The notes: generated by a model from the sequence alone, not told the origin. A stretch of 64,000 nt of DNA from Affinundibacterium seohonense (GCF_014284305.1 NZ_JACOFW010000019.1:35391-99390); one strand, 5' to 3'. Numbered from the stretch's first letter, positions 32,196 through 41,282 are shown. Made by a program: numbers and translations.

Positions 32196-33062
32196 ATGTC
32201 GAATTTATCTACACTTTCTCAGCCAAACCGCTTTGTTGACATTAATACGATGCCTGATAATGCATGGCGCCAACAAGGCAGTCTGTGGTCTAACTTGCGC
32301 CAGGTTTGCGACTTATTAGCGATTCCAGCGCCAGTCAGCGCGGATGAAGAGGACACCTTGTTTCAACATGTAAGATTCAAAGCTGGCCAGCGCATACACC
32401 GCATTGGTCAGTCATTCGACACTCTTTACATCGTCAATTCTGGTTTCTTAAAAACTGTCCACATCGACGAATATGGCAACGAACAAGTGTTGAGCTTCCC
32501 CATGAAAGGCGATTTACTTGGTATCGATGGCATTCATAAGCAACATTATGCTTCCGAAGCCATCGCGTTGAGTGATTGCGACATGATTTTACTGCCATAC
32601 AAAACTTTTACCGCATTAGGGCGTATCCATGTCGAATTGGAACAAGCGATGTTTAGTGTAATGAGTCGCGAAATAGTACGTGAGCAACTCATGATCAGCA
32701 TGCTCAGTGCCCTGAGTGCAGAAGCAAAAGTCGCTCGTTTCCTGACAAATTTAGGAGAACGCTTCAATCAAATGGGCTATTCTGGTCGCAGCTTTAATTT
32801 ACGTATGACACGTCAGGAAATTGGTAGCTACTTAGGTTTGACTTTGGAAACAGTCAGTCGTACCTTATCTGCGCTGAATGAATTAGGTATGATTTCAGTA
32901 GAACAACGTGAAATTAATTTAATCGATCCGGTCGCACTAAAAACACTACGCCGCTTACCACCAGCGAAAGCACGCATTAAAGTAGCAGAGAAAGTCACGG
33001 CGTTAGTCAATAAAAATCTACTGCCTCAATGGAATGGCGAATTGGCGGCAGCACTTAATTAA
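32196..33062 (+). CDS. Crp/FNR-family regulator with incomplete Fe-S cysteine set
   Basis: 288 residues. Cyclic-nucleotide-binding-like domain (~50-165), dimerisation helix and Crp-type HTH (~205-270). The recognition helix LETVSRTLSAL carries the E-x-x-S-R pattern that reads TTGAT half sites, so it should bind FNR boxes such as those at 31656 and 44672. E. coli FNR holds its 4Fe-4S cluster with C20, C23, C29 and C122. Here C38 and C128 match C29 and C122, but the other two positions are S29 and S32; the protein has only two cysteines. An AGAGAG ribosome binding site precedes the ATG. Whether it binds a cluster is doubtful; it may not sense O2 as FNR does. Confidence 0.88.
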   Translation: MSNLSTLSQPNRFVDINTMPDNAWRQQGSLWSNLRQVCDLLAIPAPVSADEEDTLFQHVRFKAGQRIHRIGQSFDTLYIVNSGFLKTVHIDEYGNEQVLSFPMKGDLLGIDGIHKQHYASEAIALSDCDMILLPYKTFTALGRIHVELEQAMFSVMSREIVREQLMISMLSALSAEAKVARFLTNLGERFNQMGYSGRSFNLRMTRQEIGSYLGLTLETVSRTLSALNELGMISVEQREINLIDPVALKTLRRLPPAKARIKVAEKVTALVNKNLLPQWNGELAAALN

Positions 33063-33114
33063 CACTCTCGAACTCAAAATCAATTTGTAGCAGCTAATTA
33101 ACGTGGGATTGCAT

Positions 33115-33954
33115 ATGACTTACAAGACCATCTTGGTACATATAGACGAATCCAAAGACGCTATCAAACGTACCCATGTAGCACACCAGATTGCCAGCAT
33201 GTTTGATGCGCATATAACGGGAGTCGCCCTCACTGGAATCTCACGCTATATTTTTGAGAGTACAGATCTTGGTGTTGGCGATCCCAATATCATGCTGCAC
33301 TTAGGGGCATTACGTGAACGAGCCGAAAAAGCCATCACGCAATTTAAGCAAGTCAGTGCGGGTCTTGGTATCACCACCACTGAATCCTTAATCGCCAATG
33401 ATGAAGCAAACGGCGGACTTGGCTTACGGGCACGGTACTCAGATCTCATTGTGATAGGTCAAACCAACCGAAATGAACCTTCGCCTTCGGTACTTTCGGA
33501 TTTTCCAGAGTTCATGATCGTCAACTCAGGTCGCCCCGTACTCGTGATACCACATCATTGCGTATCGACTAGCTTTGCGGAGCGATGTGTAATTGCTTGG
33601 GATGGCAGTCGTGAGGCCGCAAGAGCTGTGACTGATGCGTTGCCTCTACTTAAACAGAGTCAGTTCGTCCATGTTTCCATCATCAATCCAAGCAAACATT
33701 CTGAAGCGCATGGTGAGGAACCCGGTGCAGATATTGCCTTATTTTTGGCACGACATGGCGTCAAAGTCGAGATCGCGGCACGCTTTAGTAATCACGACAC
33801 TGGCAAATCGCTGCTCGCCACGTGCCAAGAATTGAATGCCGATTTATTGATTATGGGTGGCTATGCACACTCACGATTCCGTGAAATGATCTTAGGCGGC
33901 ACGACCCGGACTATCCTAGAAACGATGGACATCCCAGTACTCTTGTCGCATTGA
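33115..33954 (+). CDS. Universal stress protein, tandem UspA domains
   Basis: 279 residues from the ATG at 33115 (MTYKTILVHIDESKD), with GGGA 6 bases upstream; a GTG at 33103 would add four residues. Two UspA domains (~1-145 and ~155-279). The second carries the ATP-type glycine motif GGYAHSRFREMILGGTTRTIL; the first is degenerate in the same place. Tandem Usp proteins are often induced by oxygen limitation in genomes where they adjoin FNR genes, and here the gene follows the FNR-family gene by 52 bases, so co-transcription is likely. Specific role unknown. Confidence 0.88.
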   Translation: MTYKTILVHIDESKDAIKRTHVAHQIASMFDAHITGVALTGISRYIFESTDLGVGDPNIMLHLGALRERAEKAITQFKQVSAGLGITTTESLIANDEANGGLGLRARYSDLIVIGQTNRNEPSPSVLSDFPEFMIVNSGRPVLVIPHHCVSTSFAERCVIAWDGSREAARAVTDALPLLKQSQFVHVSIINPSKHSEAHGEEPGADIALFLARHGVKVEIAARFSNHDTGKSLLATCQELNADLLIMGGYAHSRFREMILGGTTRTILETMDIPVLLSH

Positions 33955-34043
33955 TGACAATATGGCGTTGTCATCAAGTACAACTCTAGGCGAAAAGGCA
34001 CTTTGACATTGGCATAATCTCAAGCTCTAAACCGACACGCCCT

Positions 34044-34069
34044 AAGCCCGATTGACATCGGGCTTTTTT
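34044..34069 (+). terminator. Intrinsic terminator after the universal stress protein gene
   Basis: 9-bp stem AAGCCCGAT / ATCGGGCTT with loop TGAC, followed by six T. It closes the FNR-usp transcript about 90 bases after the stop. Confidence 0.9.
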
Positions 34070-34216
34070 ACAAATAAAGCTGCTATTTGATTCGATCGTA
34101 TTGAAGTATGATGTCCCCCTTGAATATTTGTACTTGGTCGTTACCAGCATCACTAGGCTAATCACGACTTCACCTTCGCCAATATCGATTCAAAATTCGC
34201 TTACAAATCAAACTCA

Positions 34217-36184
34217 TTGCACATGAAAAAACTCATCCCCAATGAACTACAAGGCATTACCTTTTTGAGCCTTGTGCTATTTTTAATTTCCAGCTATTTG
34301 TGGTCGCAGCAAGCATGGCTTGCACAAATAAAAATCCCCAATGCCTTGACCATACATACGGGACTAGAAACAGCCACCATCATTATTTTCACGTCCGTCT
34401 TTATCGTTTGTTGGAACGCGTTCGGCAACTTACGCAAACGTAGCAGTTTGATTCTAGCTGTGACCTTTTTGAGCGCCTCGACGTTTGGATTCTTTCATGC
34501 CATTTCATTTCAAGGTATGCCAGGTTTTCTGACTGCAGTTGACATGCATAAATCACTAAGCTTTTGGCTACTATCACGCTTTCTGATCAGCTTTACCTTG
34601 CTAGGTTTAGTACTACAAAACCGTGATATCGATGTTTCTGACAAGATCTCAACAATTAGTATTTGCCTCGGCCTATTTTTTACATTAGCTGTCACCACTA
34701 TCATATTTAACTATCCTGAAGTCTTACCAACCACTTACCTCAAAGATAGTGGCCAGACCAACTTCAAAATTCAATGTGAAATAATTTTAGTTGCCACCAA
34801 TTCCGTCACGGCTTTGCTGTTTTATCGTCAAATCATTTCAACTGACAACCTCAGTATCGAAGGACATCTCAAGATTAAAAGAAGTCTGCTATTTTTTGCA
34901 GCAGTAATGATGGCGATTTCGGAAATTTACTTTTCCTTATATCGTTTTCCTGATGAGATCTTCGTCGCCATTGGTCATGGATTTCAATTGTTCGCGGCAC
35001 TGGCGATTTATCGTGGCATGGTTGGGATTAATATTCATGCCCCCTATTCCAGCCTAATTCAAAGTACGCAAGATCTACAATTAGCTGCAGATGAGCTTCG
35101 CATCCACAAAGAAAGATTAACAGGCGTCATTGAAACCGCCATGGATGGCATTCTTACGATCAATGATCAACACGAAATTATTCTGGCAAATCCTGCTGCC
35201 GCAAATATTTTTGGCTATGCAGTCAATGATCTGATGGGTGCTTCCATCGACATCGTTATCCCGATGAGGCACCGTCATGTGCATAGTGCACATGTGAATC
35301 AATTTGGCGAACGTGGAAAAACCAAACGCAAAATGGGAGGTAGCTTTGATGACTATTATGTGACGGGTCTGCACGCCAATGGCAGCGAATTTCCCATCGA
35401 AGCATCAATCTCCAGTTTGATCGAAAATGATAAACGCTTCTTCACCGTCATTTTTCGCGATATCAGCGAACGAAAAGCCGCCAAAGAAAAAATGGCGCAG
35501 TATCATTCTGAGCTGACGCAATTATCCTCGGCCTTACAGAGCATACGCGAGGAAGAACGCAAACATATTGCCCGCGAATTACATGACGACCTAGGACAAC
35601 TGTTAGCTGCATTACGAATGGATTTATCTCTATTGCAACGCGATCAGACTATGACAGAAAAGTCGAGATTAACGGTATCTAGCATCGATCAACTACTACT
35701 CACGTCGATTACGACATTGCGCCGAATTGCCACTGACCTTCGCCCTCGCGCATTAGATGAGGGCGGGCTGTTCTTTGCTCTGCAGACATTACAAAAAGAG
35801 TTTTCGCAAAGGCATGGTGTGCACTGCGATTTGATTGCCGATGAAGAGCAATTGATTTTAGATGACGAGCGCAGTACCGCGATTTTCCGCATTATTCAAG
35901 AATCATTGACGAATGTCGCACGCCACGCCAAAGCCAATCATGTCGATATTCACTTTGATCGTACACACGACGCTCTTACTTTTGCGATTCAAGACGATGG
36001 CAGGGGAATTGAAGAAGGTGCAATGAACAAAACCCGCTCTTTTGGCTTAGTTGGCATGCGTGAACGCGTCAAAGCCATGCGCGGTGAGTTTCAGGTTCAC
36101 AGCGAGGTTGGTAAGGGAACGCAAATTCAAATTTGTATCCCCTTAAATTCTGAGAATGCAAATTCGCCCATGAGTACAAAATAG
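34217..36184 (+). CDS. Membrane sensor histidine kinase (MASE3-like, PAS, HisKA_3)
   Basis: 655 residues. The N-terminal ~270 residues form about seven or eight transmembrane segments that resemble the MASE3 integral membrane sensory domain (FFHAISFQGMPGFL, SFWLLSRFLISF). A PAS domain follows (~300-420; VIETAMDGILTINDQHEIIL). The HisKA_3 dimerisation/phosphoacceptor segment has ELHDDLGQ with phospho-acceptor H456, and the HATPase_c domain has DDGRGIEEG and FGLVGMRERV. This is the NreB/NarX class that phosphorylates LuxR-type regulators, so the regulator at 30879 is the likely partner. No PAS Cys cluster is seen, so the signal is unknown. Confidence 0.88.
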   Translation: MHMKKLIPNELQGITFLSLVLFLISSYLWSQQAWLAQIKIPNALTIHTGLETATIIIFTSVFIVCWNAFGNLRKRSSLILAVTFLSASTFGFFHAISFQGMPGFLTAVDMHKSLSFWLLSRFLISFTLLGLVLQNRDIDVSDKISTISICLGLFFTLAVTTIIFNYPEVLPTTYLKDSGQTNFKIQCEIILVATNSVTALLFYRQIISTDNLSIEGHLKIKRSLLFFAAVMMAISEIYFSLYRFPDEIFVAIGHGFQLFAALAIYRGMVGINIHAPYSSLIQSTQDLQLAADELRIHKERLTGVIETAMDGILTINDQHEIILANPAAANIFGYAVNDLMGASIDIVIPMRHRHVHSAHVNQFGERGKTKRKMGGSFDDYYVTGLHANGSEFPIEASISSLIENDKRFFTVIFRDISERKAAKEKMAQYHSELTQLSSALQSIREEERKHIARELHDDLGQLLAALRMDLSLLQRDQTMTEKSRLTVSSIDQLLLTSITTLRRIATDLRPRALDEGGLFFALQTLQKEFSQRHGVHCDLIADEEQLILDDERSTAIFRIIQESLTNVARHAKANHVDIHFDRTHDALTFAIQDDGRGIEEGAMNKTRSFGLVGMRERVKAMRGEFQVHSEVGKGTQIQICIPLNSENANSPMSTK

Positions 36185-36320
36185 TTGCATTCGTATTGAA
36201 ATCCGTCTTGAGTCGTATTGAGGATTTAAGTTTCAAGCTAAAATTTCTGGCAGTCAGTCGAAAATCAAGCTATCCTGAAACTGCCTCGCGCATTTCATCT
36301 ATCTTTAAGGAGTCGACATC

Positions 36321-36659
36321 ATGGCCATTTCCAGTCTTGCTATTGGTATTTCTGGTATGAAGGCTTATCAAGGCGCTTTAGATAGCACCGCGAATAACGT
36401 TGCCAATGCACTCACCAAAGGCTACCAAACACAAGTTGCTAGTTTTCAAGAAAACCCCAATGGCGGTGTTCGTGTGAATATCAGCCAAGCTGCGCAGGAA
36501 CTTGCTGGGCAAACAAACAATGTAAATGAATTTAGCAGTACCGACTTAGCCACTGAATTGACCAATAACCTGCAATATAAAGCCGGTTTTGAATTTTCCG
36601 CGAAATTGGTTAAAACAGCCGATGAAATTCTAGCCACTCTGCTAAAACTACGGGAATAA
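36321..36659 (+). CDS. Orphan miniature flagellar rod/hook-like protein
   Basis: 112 residues. The N terminus (SLAIGISGMKAYQGALDSTA, then NNVANALTKGYQ) is the flagellar basal-body rod signature and the last ~40 residues (STDLATELTNNLQYKAGFEF) match the rod/hook C-terminal helix domain. Between them are only ~40 residues, against 100-400 in FlgB, FlgC, FlgF, FlgG or FlgE. AAGGAG lies nine bases before the ATG. No other flagellar gene is in the window. Small proteins of this kind occur in betaproteobacteria, but I know of no defined function; an axial-like self-assembling helix protein is the structural inference. Confidence 0.8.
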   Translation: MAISSLAIGISGMKAYQGALDSTANNVANALTKGYQTQVASFQENPNGGVRVNISQAAQELAGQTNNVNEFSSTDLATELTNNLQYKAGFEFSAKLVKTADEILATLLKLRE

Positions 36660-36676
36660 AGCAAATCATCTGCACA

Positions 36677-37504
36677 CTAATAAGTTGGTGTAATGCATAA
36701 AAAATCTGGCATATTTTTCATATCAAAATAAAACAGACCTAATAATCCCAAACTTATCAGTAGTACAGCAAAGACAAGTTGCAGAACAAACATCATCCCA
36801 TGTTGCTTTAATTGACGTGACATCGCCTGTGCAATCAATAGATGTGGCAATGCCGCCAAGCCAAACAAAAGCATTAATACCGCGCCTGACCAAGCAGCGC
36901 CTGAAAGCAGTGCAAATGGCGCAATCGCATACGAAAGGCCGCAAGGCAATCCACCCCAAACCAATCCCATTAGGTAGGGATGCATTGCAGGTTTGTGGCC
37001 AAACCGCATAAGTCCACCATAGGCTTTAGTGAATTTTTCGCTGATAAAACGCGGAAAAAGCGAGCCGACAGGAAAACCCGAAAGTCGTACTCCTAGGAAA
37101 ACTAAAGCCACATTCCCTAAAATAAAGAGAACCCGCGTCACGGGTAAGTCTGCCTTCCACTGCAAGCTAGCAGCCCCCAGACCACCAAAAAAAGCACCGA
37201 TTAGCATATAGGTCGAAAGCCGTCCGCCATGTAATTTGAGCTGATAGACGATAGTTTGCCTACGGATTTGAAGCTTCTTGTGGATGGCCCCAGAAGTATC
37301 TTGAACTGGCTGTATAGGAATCACTTTTGCAGTAGATAATCCATCTGCATTGGCGAGTCCAACGTCGTTGGACGTCACGGGGGTAAGTTTGTAGCTGGAT
37401 AAACTAGTAAGAATGCTTGCGATTCCACCACACATTCCCACGCAGTGAAAGCCGCCGATCAAACCAGCAGAAATAGCGGCCAACATCAGCGGGAGCGTCA
37501 ACAT
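36677..37504 (-). CDS. TauE/SafE-like membrane transporter of the cbb3 cluster
   Basis: 275 residues, about six transmembrane segments. The opening GLIGGFHCVGMCGGIASIL (~14-32) is the HCxGMCGG motif of the UreH/SafE-like group found beside cco genes, suggesting transition-metal (copper) handling for oxidase assembly. A hydrophilic insert of ~65 residues (35-100) sits between the first and second segments. It is 8 bases below hemN and converges on the mini-rod gene with only 17 bases between the stops. Substrate is not established. Confidence 0.82.
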   Translation of the reverse strand: MLTLPLMLAAISAGLIGGFHCVGMCGGIASILTSLSSYKLTPVTSNDVGLANADGLSTAKVIPIQPVQDTSGAIHKKLQIRRQTIVYQLKLHGGRLSTYMLIGAFFGGLGAASLQWKADLPVTRVLFILGNVALVFLGVRLSGFPVGSLFPRFISEKFTKAYGGLMRFGHKPAMHPYLMGLVWGGLPCGLSYAIAPFALLSGAAWSGAVLMLLFGLAALPHLLIAQAMSRQLKQHGMMFVLQLVFAVLLISLGLLGLFYFDMKNMPDFLCITPTY

Positions 37505-37512
37505 CAGTGTAC

Positions 37513-38925
37513 TTAAATCAGTTTAGAGTATTTAGCTGCACTTTGACGCGACAAATACTGGTCAAAAACCATACTAAACGCTCGCACAAACATCCGCCCT
37601 TTGGATGTCACACTGACTTCTGAACTACCGACAGCAACCAAGCCTTCATCGGCGAAATTCTGTATTCTCGATAACTCGTCCTGAAAATACTCAGCAAAAT
37701 CAATTTGAAATTTTTCTTCAATCTCAGGAATGTTAAGGGCTGCACTACACATTAAATCCATAATGATTTCACGTCGCAATAAATCATCAGTAGTTAAATG
37801 AAAACCTTTTTCCACTGGCATTCGACCAGCGTCGAGGGCGGCATAATATTCATCTAAAGTACGTAAATTTTGCACGTAAGATGCGCCAACCTTACCGATC
37901 GATGACAGACCTAACGCGATCAAATCACAATCTGCTCGTGTCGTGTATCCTTGAAAATTCCTATGAAGCGACTTATCTTTCACAGCCAGCGCCAGGCTAT
38001 CGTCTGGTTTCGCGAAATGATCTAAACCGATATAGACATAGCCCTCGGCCAGAAGGCGTCGCAATGACATTAGGAAAATTTGTAACCGTAATTCTGCTGA
38101 TGGCAAATCAGCCTCATTAATCCGACGTTGCGGCTTAAAACGGGTCGGGAGATGCGCATAATTGTACAAAGCAATGCGGGCAGGTGCTAAAGCAATAACC
38201 TGGTCAAGCGTACGAGAAAAGCTTTCCAAATTTTGTTTTGGCAGACCATAAATCAAATCAAAATTTATTGATTGGAATCCAACTTTCCGACTTTGATGAA
38301 TACACTCTTCAACCATCTCAAATGGTTGAATACGGTGAACAGCAAGCTGAACTTGCTCATCAAAATCCTGAACACCCAAACTAGTCCGGTTAAATCCTAG
38401 TTCGGCTAATAACTGCAGTGTTTCCTTGGTCACAGTACGCGGATCAATTTCAATCGAAATTTCAGCATCTTCCGCAAATTCAAAATTCTCACGCAGCATC
38501 GCCATCAAGCCACGCATTTCATCCGGACTTAAAAAGGTTGGCGTACCGCCACCCAAATGCAACTGAGAAATGATCTCTCTAGCACTCAAATGCCGTTTCA
38601 CTAGTGCTAGCTCTTTAGCAAGATAATCCAAGTAGATCGCAGACTTAGATCTATCCTTCGTGATCACCTTATTGCATGCGCAGTAATAGCAGAGTGAAGC
38701 ACAAAATGGAATGTGAATATACAGCGACAGTGGCGGTTTATTTGTCGAAGAATTTCTTTCCTGCAAATACTGGAGATATGAGGCTTCAGTAAATTCCGCG
38801 TGAAATCGATCAGCGGTAGGATAAGATGTATAGCGCGGTCCTAAAGTGTCAAATTTTCGAATCAACTCCTCTGAGATCTCTAAATTATCTTTAACGATAG
38901 TTTCTGGTGTGGTGCTCAATGCCAT
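37513..38925 (-). CDS. hemN: Oxygen-independent coproporphyrinogen III dehydrogenase
   Basis: 470 residues, full HemN length. Radical-SAM enzyme that decarboxylates coproporphyrinogen III to protoporphyrinogen IX without O2, so haem can be made under low oxygen. Cluster motif C75-x3-C79-x2-C82 with C84 (CASLCYYCACNKV); GGGTPTFL and the N-terminal LGPRYTSYPTAD are family hallmarks. The C-terminal HemN domain (~370-440) is present, which separates it from HemW. Five bases from the small membrane protein, in the cbb3 cluster as in many proteobacteria. Confidence 0.95.
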   Translation of the reverse strand: MALSTTPETIVKDNLEISEELIRKFDTLGPRYTSYPTADRFHAEFTEASYLQYLQERNSSTNKPPLSLYIHIPFCASLCYYCACNKVITKDRSKSAIYLDYLAKELALVKRHLSAREIISQLHLGGGTPTFLSPDEMRGLMAMLRENFEFAEDAEISIEIDPRTVTKETLQLLAELGFNRTSLGVQDFDEQVQLAVHRIQPFEMVEECIHQSRKVGFQSINFDLIYGLPKQNLESFSRTLDQVIALAPARIALYNYAHLPTRFKPQRRINEADLPSAELRLQIFLMSLRRLLAEGYVYIGLDHFAKPDDSLALAVKDKSLHRNFQGYTTRADCDLIALGLSSIGKVGASYVQNLRTLDEYYAALDAGRMPVEKGFHLTTDDLLRREIIMDLMCSAALNIPEIEEKFQIDFAEYFQDELSRIQNFADEGLVAVGSSEVSVTSKGRMFVRAFSMVFDQYLSRQSAAKYSKLI

Positions 38926-38930
38926 TGTAT

Positions 38931-39188
38931 TTACCGAATTTTTTGTAAGAGTAAAGCCGTCAGCCAGCTAGAAAAAATACCGAGAACCCAAAACATTAGA
39001 AATCCGATGGTGTAAGCGCCAAGCATATGCACTTGCAAACGCTCATCTAACACAATCAATTCCATGGGATCGATCAGACTGAAAAATACGCCTGTGCCAA
39101 CACAAGCCATAAGAAACGCCGGCCAAAGCACAACCATTAACATGGAGCGCATGGAGATTTCTTCTTGCTGCGGTTTGTTCTGTTCCAA
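38931..39188 (-). CDS. Small two-TM membrane protein of the cbb3 cluster
   Basis: 85 residues with two hydrophobic segments (~14-38 and ~53-80), separated by a short charged loop (MELIVLDERLQVHMLG). I do not recognise the family with certainty; it is not CcoS (too long, no match) and not CcoQ, which is found at 42334. It lies between ccoH and hemN, all on the same strand, 114 bases after ccoH. A role in oxidase assembly or stability is inferred from position only. Confidence 0.7.
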   Translation of the reverse strand: MEQNKPQQEEISMRSMLMVVLWPAFLMACVGTGVFFSLIDPMELIVLDERLQVHMLGAYTIGFLMFWVLGIFSSWLTALLLQKIR

Positions 39189-39302
39189 ACTTCACCTCTC
39201 TATTTATTTTTTACATGAGAAAAGCCAACAACATTTGCACAAGCATATAACAATTCCAAATAGGCACTAGACAAACCACGTGCCTACATTACCAAACCAA
39301 GT

Positions 39303-39860
39303 CTATCGCCCTGGCGTAATTTGCAGATTTTTTTCAAGTGGGTTGAGCCAATCACCTGTGAGTCGCCATTCATTTGTTTCGAGCTTTACGTGCAAGATGT
39401 GGATAGCACCAGTATGAATCGCCGTTTCGAACTTAGGATCTTTCACGAGATCTGCTTGGTACTTCCCCGCACTTATCAATTTCAACGGTATGCGTCGCAC
39501 CACTTCTTCGACAGCACCGTCAATCGCTCCCGAACTAGCCAGACTAATCTGTACAAGCTCCGGTAGTGCTTGCTTTGAAGTCAGCTGCATTACAATTTTT
39601 TTATTCGCAAGATCCAACTGAAGATTCGCATTCAAGCCTAATTCTAGGGCTTTGGCGTCTCGTTGCAAGTTAGTATTAATCATTAAACCTTGACGATAAT
39701 AATCTTTCGCAACTACCTGATCAGCACCACGAAATGCAATAAATCCGGTGAACAAACTGGCACAAACGACCAACAAAGGCCCACCAATGACTAAAAGTAA
39801 CCACGGTTCTTTGTACCAAACATCTTTTTTAATTGCATGAGTCAAAATTGCAGAGTTCAT
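39303..39860 (-). CDS. ccoH: Cytochrome oxidase assembly protein CcoH (FixH)
   Basis: 185 residues. One N-terminal transmembrane segment (~20-43; WLLLVIGGPLLVVCASLFTG), then VAKDYYRQGLMINTNLQRD, the conserved FixH pattern, and a periplasmic beta-rich domain. CcoH is a membrane factor that stabilises the cbb3 oxidase and its assembly intermediates. It begins 9 bases after ccoG. Confidence 0.9.
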   Translation of the reverse strand: MNSAILTHAIKKDVWYKEPWLLLVIGGPLLVVCASLFTGFIAFRGADQVVAKDYYRQGLMINTNLQRDAKALELGLNANLQLDLANKKIVMQLTSKQALPELVQISLASSGAIDGAVEEVVRRIPLKLISAGKYQADLVKDPKFETAIHTGAIHILHVKLETNEWRLTGDWLNPLEKNLQITPGR

Positions 39861-39869
39861 ATTCTTCCT

Positions 39870-41282
39870 TTATCTTGGCACAATAAATACCGCTTTTTCT
39901 GTGACAGTGACTTTACTATTTTCCCCATCGGTTACGACAAAACGCAAGCGATTCGAACCGATCGGCGCAGCACCTGCAGGTATCCGAACTCGCACCGGAA
40001 ACACATGGCTAGTCGCGGCCTTAATCATCACCTCGGTCTCATTCACAATCACAGCACCTGGAATCCCTTTTACTGAGATTTGATAAGTTCTATCAGTCTC
40101 CAGCGTATTCATGATTTGCAGACGATAAACATTTTCAATCGCACCAATCTCAGTAATTTTTGGCATCGCACGATCTCGGATAACGTCTACCTTCAGCGGC
40201 ACCCGATACACGAGTGAAATGCCGGCGGCTAAAATGATGAGCCCGAGAATCGCGCCATAAATCAAAGTACGCAATCGGAATACGTGTTTCCACATTGCCT
40301 CCTTCGTCATTTTTTCATTCAAAGCGTGCTCCGTGGTATAGCGAATCAATCCCCGCTCATACCCCATTTTATCCATCACTTGATCGCAGCCATCGATACA
40401 GGCACCGCAAGCGATACATTCATATTGGAGTCCATTGCGAATATCGATTCCAGTCGGACAGACCTGAACGCATATTCCGCAATCAATACATGACCCTAAG
40501 CCTTGAGCTTGATAGTCAATTTTTTTAGTACGTGCACCGCGTGGTTCACCGCGATCCGTGTCGTAAGTCACAATCAAAGTATCTTTATCAAACATCGCAC
40601 TTTGAAAGCGAGCATATGGGCACATATATTTGCAAACTTGCTCACGCATAAATCCGGCGTTGCCGTAAGTTGCAAATGCATAAAACAAGAACCAGAAAGT
40701 TTCCCATGGTCCAAGCGACATGGTTGACAATTCTTCGGCCAAACTATGAATCGGCGTAAAATAACCAACGAAAGTAAATCCGGTCCACAAGGCAATAGCC
40801 AGCCAGATCAAATGCTTGGTTGTTTTTAAACGGAATTTTGTGAGGGACATCGGCGAATTATCAAGCCTGACGCGCGCACTTCTATCGCCCTCAATTTTGG
40901 CTTCAACCCACATAAATATCTCTGTATAAACCGTTTGTGGGCAGGCATATCCACAAAACAAGCGTCCGGCAATCGCCGTAAACAAAAACAAAGATAGAGC
41001 CGAAATCACCAAAAGCACGGCAAGGTAAATAAAATCTTGCGGCCACAAGACCAAACCAAAAATGTAAAACTTACGGTTGACCAGATCAAACAGTACGGCT
41101 TGCCTGTCATTCCAGGTCAACCACGCAGAACCGTAAAATAAAATTTGCGTAAAAAATACCAATGCCCAGCGCCAAGACTGAAACCAGCCTTTTTGGGTAC
41201 GCGGATAGATTTTTTTCCGCTCTTCAAATAGTGCCATTTCAGCTTCATCGACTGGCACTGGGATAATTGGAATTTTCTTCAT
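39870..41282 (-). CDS. ccoG: Cytochrome c oxidase accessory protein CcoG (RdxA/FixG)
   Basis: 470 residues. Membrane-bound ferredoxin-like protein used in copper supply to cbb3 oxidase. About five transmembrane segments; FCGYACPQTVYTEIF (~108-122), then two 4Fe-4S ferredoxin motifs (CIDCGICVQVCPTGIDIRNG and CIACGACIDGCD, ~266-300), and a C-terminal Ig-like FixG_C domain. Between ccoP and ccoH in the usual order. Confidence 0.94.
   Translation of the reverse strand: MKKIPIIPVPVDEAEMALFEERKKIYPRTQKGWFQSWRWALVFFTQILFYGSAWLTWNDRQAVLFDLVNRKFYIFGLVLWPQDFIYLAVLLVISALSLFLFTAIAGRLFCGYACPQTVYTEIFMWVEAKIEGDRSARVRLDNSPMSLTKFRLKTTKHLIWLAIALWTGFTFVGYFTPIHSLAEELSTMSLGPWETFWFLFYAFATYGNAGFMREQVCKYMCPYARFQSAMFDKDTLIVTYDTDRGEPRGARTKKIDYQAQGLGSCIDCGICVQVCPTGIDIRNGLQYECIACGACIDGCDQVMDKMGYERGLIRYTTEHALNEKMTKEAMWKHVFRLRTLIYGAILGLIILAAGISLVYRVPLKVDVIRDRAMPKITEIGAIENVYRLQIMNTLETDRTYQISVKGIPGAVIVNETEVMIKAATSHVFPVRVRIPAGAAPIGSNRLRFVVTDGENSKVTVTEKAVFIVPR

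Noticed and set aside
36225..36260. Possible FliA (sigma28) promoter before the mini-rod gene
   Set aside because: A TTAAGTTT resembles the -35 element, but no GCCGATAA-like -10 lies at the right distance.
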